A DNA stretch of 13,539 nt. It comes from Sneathiella sp. Its GTDB lineage: Bacteria > Pseudomonadota > Alphaproteobacteria > Sneathiellales > Sneathiellaceae. Of the stretch, positions 7,262-13,539 are shown in pieces. Below the pieces are notes generated by a model, which was not told where the DNA came from, ran no database searches, and was given only the letters and a program-made list of their open reading frames with translations. Location: positions 1 to 13,539 of the forward strand of contig NVRR01000058.1 in the NCBI GenBank assembly GCA_002732675.1, read 5' to 3'. A program made the translations under genes and the position numbers. Numbering within the stretch: the stretch's first letter is position 1; every line of letters begins with the position of its first letter.

Positions 7262-8464
7262 TCAGTCGTATTTCTTAAGTTCCAACCGACCGATCTGGTT
7301 GCGATGCACTTCATCGGGGCCGTCGGCCAGACGCAATGTCCGCGAATGCGCATAGGCGTTGGCAAGACCAAAGTCGTCACTGACACCGGCTGCACCATGA
7401 GCCTGAATGGCCCAGTCGATGATCTTACCGGTGATATTCGGTGCCACCACCTTGATCATGGCGATCTCGGCTTTGGCGGCCTTGTTGCCAACGGTATCCA
7501 TCATATAGGCGGCTTTCAACGTTAGCAGCCGGGCTTGCTCGATCATCGCGCGTGATTCGGCGATGCGCTCCAGAGTCACCGACTGCTCGGCAATGGTTTT
7601 ACCGAAAGCAACGCGGGATTTCACGCGGATACACATACGCTCCAGCGCCCGTTCCGCCACGCCAACTTGACGCATGCAATGGTGAATGCGGCCAGGGCCC
7701 AAGCGCCCTTGCGCGATTTCAAATCCTCGCCCTTCGCCGAGCAGGATATGATCTGCGGGCACCCGCACATCTTTGAACTCGACCTCGGCATGACCATGTG
7801 GTGCATCGTCATAGCCGAAAACCGGCAGGAAGCGCTTCACATTAATGCCCGCTGTATCCATGGGCACAACGATCATCGACTGCTGCGTATAGCGCGAGGC
7901 TGTCTTGTCTGTTTTCCCCATAAAAATCAACACTTTGCAGCGCGGATCACAGGCACCGGAGGTCCACCACTTGGTGCCATTGATGACGTATTCATCGCCA
8001 TCACGGGTTATATCTGATTCGATATTTGTCGCATCCGACGACGCCACCGCAGGCTCCGTCATGGCAAAAGCCGAGCGAATTTCACCGTCCAAAAGCGGCC
8101 TCAACCAGCGATCTTTGAGCTCCTGGCTCGCGTAGCGTTCAAATACTTCCATATTGCCCGTATCCGGGGCGGAGCAGTTGAAAACTTCCGGCGCAAACGT
8201 CACACGGCCCATAATCTCGCAAAGCGGTGCATATTCGAGGTTGCTAAGGCCCGCGCCCAGATCACTTTCCGGCAGGAACATGTTCCAAAGCCCGACAGCC
8301 TTCGCCTTTACCTTCAACTCATCAATAATTTGCGTGGGCTGCCAGCGATCGCCTTCTGCGACTTGCTCATAAAACACATGCTCGTTCGGATAAATATGTT
8401 CATCCATAAACGCCTGCACACGTTCTTGCAGCTCTTTCACTTTATCTGAATATTCAAAGATCAT
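7262..8464 (-). CDS. Acyl-CoA dehydrogenase family protein, ACAD10/11 (LvaC-like) type
   Basis: A 400-aa FAD flavoprotein of the acyl-CoA dehydrogenase superfamily, cytoplasmic. Order: N-terminal helical domain (1-about 125), middle beta domain with AFMTEP-like [18 protein letters not shown] (about 133-150) and [10 protein letters not shown], then the C-terminal helical domain with [30 protein letters not shown] and [14 protein letters not shown]. These C-terminal blocks are typical of the ACAD domain of ACAD10/11 and of LvaC, not of MCAD or SCAD. The MCAD catalytic-base position (Glu in YEG) is Asp381 here (ADG). In ACAD11 and the LvaA/LvaC pathway the partner kinase phosphorylates a 4-hydroxyacyl-CoA and this type of enzyme removes the phosphate to give an unsaturated acyl-CoA. 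Two matching kinases lie 2-5 kb away at 3358-5518, on the opposite strand. The start has AAGGA 7 bases upstream. A plain dehydrogenase role remains possible. Confidence 0.9.
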   Translation of the reverse strand: MIFEYSDKVKELQERVQAFMDEHIYPNEHVFYEQVAEGDRWQPTQIIDELKVKAKAVGLWNMFLPESDLGAGLSNLEYAPLCEIMGRVTFAPEVFNCSAPDTGNMEVFERYASQELKDRWLRPLLDGEIRSAFAMTEPAVASSDATNIESDITRDGDEYVINGTKWWTSGACDPRCKVLIFMGKTDKTASRYTQQSMIVVPMDTAGINVKRFLPVFGYDDAPHGHAEVEFKDVRVPADHILLGEGRGFEIAQGRLGPGRIHHCMRQVGVAERALERMCIRVKSRVAFGKTIAEQSVTLERIAESRAMIEQARLLTLKAAYMMDTVGNKAAKAEIAMIKVVAPNITGKIIDWAIQAHGAAGVSDDFGLANAYAHSRTLRLADGPDEVHRNQIGRLELKKYD

Positions 8465-8520
8465 CCTGAGTTCCTTTTTATTCTTGTTTGTTTCAGTTTT
8501 CGTAAACCAGGGTCCTGACC

Positions 8521-8979
8521 CTAGCGCCGTGCTTCAAAAAAATTCTTCAATAGCAGGGCCGACTTTTCTTCCTTGATACCGCCATAAACCTCCGGCTTGT
8601 GATGGCATGTCGGCTGGTCAAATATACGCGCGCCATATTCAACACCGCCGCCTTTCGGGTCATACGCCCCAAAATAAATCCGCCGTATCCGCGCCAGAGA
8701 GATTGCCGCCGCACACATCGGGCACGGCTCCAACGTAACATATAAATCGCAGTCCACAAGCCTCTCGCTGCCAAGCATATTCCCCGCCGCCCGGATTGCC
8801 AGCATTTCAGCGTGGGCTGTTGGATCATGACGCCCAATCATCTGGTTGCTGACGTTGGCAACGACGCGCTCCAAACGGGAATCAAAAATAACCGCCCCTA
8901 CAGGCACTTCCCCGCGCCGCGCGGCAAGCGCCGCCGAATTCAGCGCCATTTCCATATAATCAACTATTTCAATGTCCAT
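8521..8979 (-). CDS. tadA: tRNA adenosine(34) deaminase
   Basis: Zinc-dependent deaminase that converts A34 of the tRNA-Arg(ACG) wobble position to inosine; essential in most bacteria; cytoplasmic homodimer. 152 aa, close to the usual length. Motifs: EVPVGAVI (24-31), [15 protein letters not shown] (49-63) with zinc ligand His56 and proton-shuttle Glu58, and [11 protein letters not shown] (83-93) with zinc ligands Cys86 and Cys89. The tail [16 protein letters not shown] is typical of TadA and not of cytosine or guanine deaminases. I chose the ATG at 8979, which gives [17 protein letters not shown] at 9024 would add 15 Cys-containing residues with no counterpart. The ribosome site is weak. It is divergent from the C26 hydrolase gene. 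It is 56 bases upstream of the dehydrogenase gene on the same strand, with no convincing terminator, so read-through into that gene is possible. Confidence 0.95.
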   Translation of the reverse strand: MDIEIVDYMEMALNSAALAARRGEVPVGAVIFDSRLERVVANVSNQMIGRHDPTAHAEMLAIRAAGNMLGSERLVDCDLYVTLEPCPMCAAAISLARIRRIYFGAYDPKGGGVEYGARIFDQPTCHHKPEVYGGIKEEKSALLLKNFFEARR

Positions 8980-9027
8980 GACTGCAAACTCGCAATATGA
9001 AGCGCAGCCGTCAAGCAGCAACAAGCC

Positions 9028-9048
9028 GCGCGCAAATTAATTTCGCGC
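9028..9048. promoter_or_regulatory. AT-core inverted repeat in the tadA / C26 hydrolase divergent gap
   Basis: GCGCG (9028-9032) and CGCGC (9044-9048) flank the perfect palindrome AAATTAATTT (9034-9043), with one extra C at 9033 on the left arm. It is the most symmetrical element in the 119-base divergent gap and could be a shared operator. A regulatory role is inferred from position and symmetry only. Confidence 0.3.
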
Positions 9049-9098
9049 AAGACCAACTGGTTTGTTGAGTTGTTAAGGTCGGAGGACTAAAAGAAGGC

Positions 9099-9812
9099 AT
9101 GACTTATCCAATTATTGGCATAACCCTCGATGCGGAGGAACCCGGCGGCTATTCGAATATGCCCTGGTATGCGCTTCGGCAGAATTACGCCGATGTGGTG
9201 GTGGCCAGTGGCGGCCTCCCCCTCGCCCTGCCGCACGAGCCAGACCTTGTTGGTGCCTATTTGGAAAAACTCGACGGGCTGATTGTCACCGGCGGTGCCT
9301 TTGATGTTGACCCGAGTATGTTTGGCGCCGAAACACGGCATGATACGGTCGTGACCAAGGACCGCCGCACGGCATTTGAGAAAGCCATGACAGAGGCCAT
9401 GCTGGGCGCGGACAAACCCGTCCTCGGCATTTGCGGCGGGCAGCAGCTCTTGCATGTGATCCTCGGCGGCACCCTGATCCAGCATATTCCGGACGAAGTG
9501 GATGCCCCTCTGTCCCATGAACAACCCAACCCACGCACCGAGGCGGGCCATCATGTCGATGTGGTGCCCGGCACCTTGCTGCACCGGATCGTCGGAACCA
9601 ACAGGCTTGATGTCAATAGCGCCCATCATCAGGCGGCAAAAGATCTCAGCGACAATATCACCGTCAATGCCACGGCGCCCGACGGCGTTATCGAAGGCAT
9701 CGAGGACGCTCGCTATCGGTTTTGTCTGGGCGTTCAGTGGCATCCCGAATATTTGATCTCCAAGGGCGATAAGGACATTATCGATGCCTTTATTGCCGCC
9801 AGCCGGACATAA
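9099..9812 (+). CDS. Gamma-glutamyl-gamma-aminobutyrate hydrolase family protein (peptidase C26, class I GATase fold)
   Basis: A 237-aa cytoplasmic hydrolase of the PuuD-like peptidase C26 family, which cleaves gamma-glutamyl amide bonds. It begins PIIGITLDAEEPGGYSNMPW and carries GLIVTGGAFDVDPSMFG (60-76), the nucleophile elbow GICGGQQLLHV (110-120, Cys112), NSAHHQA (173-179), and GVQWHPEYL (211-219) with His215 and Glu217 completing the catalytic triad. Length and motifs match intact family members. The exact substrate (gamma-glutamyl-GABA, gamma-Glu peptides or another gamma-glutamyl amine) cannot be read from the sequence, so I assign no symbol. GGAGG lies 13 bases before the ATG and an AAGG lies nearer. 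Only 3 bases separate it from the pseudouridine synthase gene, so the three genes 9099-11281 are very probably one operon, even though the other two act on RNA. Confidence 0.9.
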   Translation: MTYPIIGITLDAEEPGGYSNMPWYALRQNYADVVVASGGLPLALPHEPDLVGAYLEKLDGLIVTGGAFDVDPSMFGAETRHDTVVTKDRRTAFEKAMTEAMLGADKPVLGICGGQQLLHVILGGTLIQHIPDEVDAPLSHEQPNPRTEAGHHVDVVPGTLLHRIVGTNRLDVNSAHHQAAKDLSDNITVNATAPDGVIEGIEDARYRFCLGVQWHPEYLISKGDKDIIDAFIAASRT

Positions 9813-9815
9813 CTG

Positions 9816-10715
9816 ATGACAGATAAAAATGTAACGAAGGAACGTATCGCCAAACGCATGGCCCGGGCCGGGCTTTGCTCCCGGCGCGAAGCCGAACGCT
9901 GGATTGAAGCCGGGCGGGTCGTTGTCAACGGCACGATACTGGAAACTCCCGCCTTCACCGTCTCGGATACGGATCATATCAAGGTCGATGGCAAAGATAT
10001 CCCCAAGCTCGAACGCTCCCGTCTCTGGCGCTACCACAAACCTGTCGGGTTGGTCACCAGTCACAAGGACGAGAAGGGCCGGGAAACGGTTTTTGACCAA
10101 TTACCCGATAATCTACCGCGGGTCATCTCCGTTGGCCGCCTTGATCTTAACTCTGAGGGATTGTTGTTGCTGACCAATGACGGTGAGCTTGCCCGCAAGC
10201 TGGAGCTTCCCGCCACCGGCTGGAAGCGGAAATACCGGGTGCGGGTCCATGGTCGTCCCCGCGATTCCGATATGGAATTGCTGGCACGGGGTCTCACCAT
10301 TGATGGCGTGAAATATGATTCTATTGATGGCACTATCGACAGCGCCAAAGGCGCCAATTCCTGGCTGACCATCGGTCTTCGGGAAGGCAAGAACCGCGAA
10401 ATCCGCAAAGTGATCGAGCATCTCGGCTATTCGGTGAACCGACTGATCCGGATATCCTATGGGCCGCTTGTCCTTGGGGATTTAAAAGCCGGCGCCGTGG
10501 AGGAAGTAAAATCCCGCATCCTTCGCGATCAGATGGGCGTCGAAAAATTCGAAGATCAGGCACCGGAACCAGCCACGGCAAAGCGCGCGCCGCGGGGCAA
10601 ACGCGGGCTTCTCCCACCCAAAAACGCCGCCAGCAAAGCGGGCCCTGGTTCCCGCCCCCCCGCCAAGGGCCGAAAAACCCTGAAAATTAAACCCCCCTCC
10701 CGACGGGGCCGGTAA
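9816..10715 (+). CDS. RsuA/RluB-family rRNA pseudouridine synthase
   Basis: Converts a specific rRNA uridine to pseudouridine; the family member most like this is RluB (23S U2605). 299 aa. An S4 RNA-binding domain comes first (RIAKRMARAGLCSRREAERW, residues 10-29, to about 60). The catalytic domain follows, with WRYHKPVGLVTS (71-82), SVGRLDLNSEGLLLLTNDG (105-123; catalytic Asp110), GWKRKYRVRVHG and LREGKNREIRKVIEHLGYSV. After residue 240 comes a Lys/Arg/Pro/Ala-rich, probably disordered tail of about 55 residues, common in alphaproteobacterial homologues and likely to aid RNA binding. The start ATG is 3 bases after the upstream stop. Its TAA shares one base with the ATG of rsmD (TAATG), so translation of rsmD is probably coupled. 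RluE or RsuA activity is possible but the long form favours RluB. Confidence 0.93.
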   Translation: MTDKNVTKERIAKRMARAGLCSRREAERWIEAGRVVVNGTILETPAFTVSDTDHIKVDGKDIPKLERSRLWRYHKPVGLVTSHKDEKGRETVFDQLPDNLPRVISVGRLDLNSEGLLLLTNDGELARKLELPATGWKRKYRVRVHGRPRDSDMELLARGLTIDGVKYDSIDGTIDSAKGANSWLTIGLREGKNREIRKVIEHLGYSVNRLIRISYGPLVLGDLKAGAVEEVKSRILRDQMGVEKFEDQAPEPATAKRAPRGKRGLLPPKNAASKAGPGSRPPAKGRKTLKIKPPSRRGR

Positions 10716-11281
10716 TGCGGATCGTTGGCGGTGAATTTCGCGGCAAGAAGCTGATCCTGCCGGACGACACCCGTATACGCCCGACGTCCGACCGAACGCG
10801 GGAGGCTCTGTTTAATATACTCGGTCACGACAGTCATTTTCGAACCCCGCAAGGCGCGTTGCCGCTGGGGGCGCGCGTTCTGGATATTTTTGCTGGCACC
10901 GGCGCCCTCGGGCTTGAGGCTCTGTCGCGCGGCGCGGCGCATGTGACGTTCATAGATAATCACCCGGACAGCCTCAAACTCATCCGGGAAAATGTCAGCG
11001 CTATCGGTGCCGCTCGTCAGGCGGATGTCTTAAGCCGAAATGGCAGCAATCCGGGCCGGGCCGGTGCCACTTACGATCTGATCCTGATGGACCCGCCGTA
11101 TAATGAAGGATTGGCGCCGCAGTGTATTTCGGCGTTAAAAGCTGGCGGCTGGATGTCCTCAAGCACCGTTATTGTGATCGAGCTCGCCGCAAAAGAAACG
11201 TTCGATCTACCCCCTGATATGGTGACTATAAAAGAGCGAAAATACGGCGCAGCGCGGCTTATCTTTCTGAAATCTGCGTAA
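10715..11281 (+). CDS. rsmD: 16S rRNA (guanine(966)-N2)-methyltransferase
   Basis: SAM-dependent methylation of G966 of 16S rRNA, acting on the assembled small subunit. 188 aa, normal length. Motifs are the family start MRIVGGEFRGKKL, RPTSDRTREALFNIL (22-36), SAM motif I LDIFAGTGALGLEALSRGA (56-74), FIDN (79-82, ribose binding) and the N2-methyltransferase catalytic DPPYN (126-130). The C-terminal part ends KYGAARLIFLKSA. The gap between SAM motif and DPPY contains a short polar stretch (SRNGSNPGRAGA) with no obvious consequence. Translation probably couples to the preceding gene through TAATG. The last 23 bases overlap the 3' end of the PhyH-family gene on the opposite strand. Confidence 0.95.
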   Translation: MRIVGGEFRGKKLILPDDTRIRPTSDRTREALFNILGHDSHFRTPQGALPLGARVLDIFAGTGALGLEALSRGAAHVTFIDNHPDSLKLIRENVSAIGAARQADVLSRNGSNPGRAGATYDLILMDPPYNEGLAPQCISALKAGGWMSSSTVIVIELAAKETFDLPPDMVTIKERKYGAARLIFLKSA

Positions 11282-12122
11282 GATCGGCGCCAGGATTTAT
11301 GTGACGGTATTTATCGAACTGACCCTCGATCAGGGCCAGTCTTTCGCCAAACGACGGTAAAGCAGACATATCCAGCAACGGCTCGATCAGCGGATCAAAG
11401 GCGCAGTTCTGAAATTCCAGCGACAGGCTTATGCGCGGGTTTTTCGCCTGCGCAGAATACGGCCCACCCCAATGATAGACATCCTGCGCCCAACCCAGAA
11501 CCGAGCCAGACGCGGCGGGCAAGGCCACCTTGTCTTCACCCCGAATATCCTTATCGCTGCCAACCGACGAATATCCCGACATCTTTGATCGCGGCAGGAT
11601 AAACATGCAGCCGTTATCGACATCGACGTCGGTCAGCGGCAACCACAAAGACAGGCTCATCAGGAGCTGATCAGGGCCGATATTAAAGACGGTCTCGGCA
11701 TCGCAATCGCGGTGCAGCGGCCAGCCCCGGTCGCCCGGCGCCGCTAAATGCCAGGCCCAGAGGTTGGGCAGCACCGCAAATTGATCGCCGAGAAAATGAC
11801 GTAGCAGAGGCCGCAATCGCGCAAATAGCTGCCAGGGCTGATCGAACAGATAGATATAAACCGGCGGCAAGGCCTGCGTCCGCAAAACGCCCATGGCCTG
11901 TCGCAACGGCCGTATTTCCACCTCCGTCAAGACAGGCGGCACGCACAGATATCCTGTTTCCCAGAAGGCATCCGCAATTTCGTCAAGCTGATGTGGCGAA
12001 AATTCAATTTCCGACACGTCCTGCGACGCGCCGATTGTGAGGTCTGGCAGGAGTTCGCGCCAATGCGTCTCGCATGTAATGTCAAAATCAGCTGGCCTGA
12101 TCGCCGTATCACGTAACCCCAT
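11259..12122 (-). CDS. Phytanoyl-CoA dioxygenase (PhyH) family protein
   Basis: A 287-aa cytoplasmic Fe(II)/2-oxoglutarate-dependent oxygenase of the PhyH family, which hydroxylates or otherwise oxidises small organic substrates with release of CO2 and succinate. An N-terminal segment FSPHQLDEIADAFWETGYLC (41-60) is the usual start of the fold. The iron triad is intact: His137 and Asp139 in PLHRDCDAETVF, and His217 in DVYHWGGPYS. Arg230 in NPRISLS is the expected 2-oxoglutarate anchor. LWAWHLAAPGDRGWPLHRD shows a Trp-rich pocket before the metal site. The substrate is unknown; phytanoyl-CoA itself is only the family name. The ATG lies 2 bases after the mutL stop, so the gene is co-transcribed and probably coupled to mutL. 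Its 3' end overlaps convergent rsmD by 23 bases. Confidence 0.85.
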   Translation of the reverse strand: MGLRDTAIRPADFDITCETHWRELLPDLTIGASQDVSEIEFSPHQLDEIADAFWETGYLCVPPVLTEVEIRPLRQAMGVLRTQALPPVYIYLFDQPWQLFARLRPLLRHFLGDQFAVLPNLWAWHLAAPGDRGWPLHRDCDAETVFNIGPDQLLMSLSLWLPLTDVDVDNGCMFILPRSKMSGYSSVGSDKDIRGEDKVALPAASGSVLGWAQDVYHWGGPYSAQAKNPRISLSLEFQNCAFDPLIEPLLDMSALPSFGERLALIEGQFDKYRHINPGADLTQISER

Positions 12123-12124
12123 GG

Positions 12125-13539
12125 CTAGCGGCGCCCAAACAGTTTCTCGATATCGGCGAGCTGCAGTTCCACATAGGTCGGGCGGCCATGATTACACTGG
12201 CCGCTATGGGGGGTGACTTCCATTTCCCGGAGCAGCGCGTTCATTTCCTCAATGCTCAAGCGCCGTCCTGCCCGGACCGACCCATGACAGGCCATGGTGG
12301 CACAGACTTGATCGAGGCGGTCTTTTAACGAAAGCGCCGTATCCAGCTCCCCCAGATCATCGGCAAGATCCTGCACCAGCCCTTTTATATTACAATCCCC
12401 GAGCATGGCAGGGGTCTCCCGCACGACCACCGCGCCCACACCAAAAGGTTCCAGCACCAGTCCCATTTCAGCAAGTTCCTCGGCGCGCTCTGCGAGATGG
12501 CCCGCGGCGACTTCATCAAGTTCGACAACTTCGGGCAGCAGAAGCATTTGACGGGCCACCGATTTTTCCGCCAGTTGCTTTTTCATACGCTCCATCACCA
12601 GCCGTTCATGGGCTGCATGTTGATCCACCAGAATAAGGCCGTTGGCCGTCTGGGAAACAATATAGGTTTCGTGCAGTTGGCTGCGGGCCGCCCCCAGCGG
12701 ATAATGCTGCAATACCTGCACCTCGTCCTGCTGCGAGGGTGTTTCCAACTCGGACGGCGCCAGCGGTGCCTGATAGGCTATTGTGTCTTCGGCGAGCCCG
12801 GGGGCCAGTTGCCCTGACGGCGCGCCATCCCATCGCCCCCAGTTTGCGTTTCCCGCAGGCCGAGACTGCAGGGGAAGCGGCATGGATTGCGGATGAAACG
12901 CGCCCAATGCCTGCCCCGATATGGTGGAGGAGGCACGATGCCCCTGCTCCGCCAGGGCATGACGCAGCGCGCCGACGATAAGCCCGCGCACGCCGCCTGA
13001 ATCGCGAAAGCGCACTTCGGCTTTGGCCGGATGCACATTGACATCCACCTGATCGGGCGGCACTTCCAGAAAAAGCGCGAGCAACGGATGCCGATCCCGT
13101 GCCAGCAGATCCATATAAGCGCCGCGCACAGCACCGGTAAAGAGCTTGTCGCGCACGGGCCGACCGTTCACAAACATGAACTGCATCATGGCGTTGCCGC
13201 GATTGAACGTCGGCACCCCGGCGTAGCCCGAAAGCTGCACCCCATCCCGGTCGGCGTCGATCTTGATGGCATTATCGGCGAAATCCCGTCCCATGATGGC
13301 GCCAAGGCGATCGAGCCAGGCCTCAAATAAATCCCCTTGGGCTGCATTAACCCGCAGCGCCACGCGCTTTTCATCGGCAAGTGTAAATCCGATGGCGGGA
13401 TAAGCCATGGCAAGACGGCGGATCACGTCGAGAGCCGCACCAAATTCAGATCGCACCGTTTTCAGGAATTTAAGCCGGGCTGGTGTCGCATAAAACAGGT
13501 CCCTGACCTCGACACGTGTGCCTTCCGATGCGCCAGCGG
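12125..13539 (-). CDS. mutL: DNA mismatch repair protein MutL, endonuclease type, partial (N terminus beyond right edge)
   Basis: The last 470 residues of MutL are in the window; the first roughly 130, including most of the GHKL ATPase motifs, lie beyond the right edge. The reading frame is open to the edge and begins [20 protein letters not shown], a conserved MutL block, so this is a truncation by the window and not a broken gene. Next come [10 protein letters not shown] and [15 protein letters not shown] (transducer domain), then a linker rich in Gln, Pro and Ala. The C-terminal endonuclease and dimerisation domain carries [13 protein letters not shown] (12605-12625 encodes DQHAAHE), the DQHA(x)2E(x)4E nicking motif, with ACHGSVRAG and [12 protein letters not shown] as metal-site motifs. 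This indicates a self-nicking MutL working with MutS in a MutH-less system. It is followed 2 bases later by the PhyH-family gene. Confidence 0.97.
   Translation of the reverse strand, partial: AGASEGTRVEVRDLFYATPARLKFLKTVRSEFGAALDVIRRLAMAYPAIGFTLADEKRVALRVNAAQGDLFEAWLDRLGAIMGRDFADNAIKIDADRDGVQLSGYAGVPTFNRGNAMMQFMFVNGRPVRDKLFTGAVRGAYMDLLARDRHPLLALFLEVPPDQVDVNVHPAKAEVRFRDSGGVRGLIVGALRHALAEQGHRASSTISGQALGAFHPQSMPLPLQSRPAGNANWGRWDGAPSGQLAPGLAEDTIAYQAPLAPSELETPSQQDEVQVLQHYPLGAARSQLHETYIVSQTANGLILVDQHAAHERLVMERMKKQLAEKSVARQMLLLPEVVELDEVAAGHLAERAEELAEMGLVLEPFGVGAVVVRETPAMLGDCNIKGLVQDLADDLGELDTALSLKDRLDQVCATMACHGSVRAGRRLSIEEMNALLREMEVTPHSGQCNHGRPTYVELQLADIEKLFGRR

Noticed and set aside
8509..8522. 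Palindrome AGGGTCCTGACCCT as tadA terminator
   Set aside because: The stem is only 5 pairs, it overlaps the stop codon and no T run follows.
9087..10100. Long minus-strand open frame of 337 codons
   Set aside because: It is antisense to the C26 hydrolase and pseudouridine synthase genes, which have full sets of family motifs; its own translation shows no recognisable domain.
1..13539. tRNA, rRNA, CRISPR, insertion sequence or prophage content
   Set aside because: I found no cloverleaf, direct-repeat array, transposase, integrase or terminal inverted repeats; the gaps are too short to hold most of these.

Overview
The window looks like a chromosomal segment from an alphaproteobacterium, probably a marine one. 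The case rests on gene order and gene types: xseA divergent from purD, tadA divergent from an RluB-type pseudouridine synthase, rsmD, and an endonuclease-type MutL (DQHA motif, as in bacteria without MutH). It also rests on a gene that closely matches DddP, the M24-fold DMSP lyase known mainly from marine alphaproteobacteria. I see no rRNA, tRNA, CRISPR array, transposase or prophage gene. Coding density is very high and no stretch over about 120 bases lacks a gene.

Layout. Positions 1-1957 (minus strand): GTG-started xseA, whose stop overlaps the start of an exported M23 peptidase gene that runs off the left edge. Positions 2053-6896 (plus strand): purD, two tandem paralogous APH-fold phosphotransferases of the ACAD10/11 (LvaA-like) kinase type, and dddP. 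The gaps are 30, 40 and 100 bases, so part or all may be one transcript. Positions 6905-9000 (minus strand): a small single-pass membrane protein, an ACAD10/11-type acyl-CoA dehydrogenase followed by a clear hairpin-plus-T terminator, and tadA. Positions 9099-11281 (plus strand): a class I glutamine-amidotransferase-like hydrolase (peptidase C26), an RluB-family pseudouridine synthase and rsmD, almost without spacing. Positions 11259-13539 (minus strand): mutL (its N-terminal part lies beyond the right edge), followed 2 bases later by a phytanoyl-CoA-dioxygenase-family gene whose 3' end overlaps rsmD.

The part most worth attention is 3358-8464. A DMSP lyase lies next to two hydroxyacyl-CoA-kinase-like proteins and an acyl-CoA dehydrogenase with Asp at the usual catalytic Glu position. 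In human ACAD11 such a kinase and dehydrogenase are fused, and in Pseudomonas levulinate catabolism (LvaA/LvaC) they are separate partners acting on 4-hydroxyacyl-CoA. The window therefore appears to hold an accessory carbon-catabolism cluster (DMSP cleavage plus hydroxy-acid activation and elimination) set between housekeeping genes for DNA repair, purine synthesis and RNA modification. Whether the DMSP and hydroxyacyl-CoA parts are functionally linked is inference only. Inverted repeats just upstream of dddP are possible regulatory sites.
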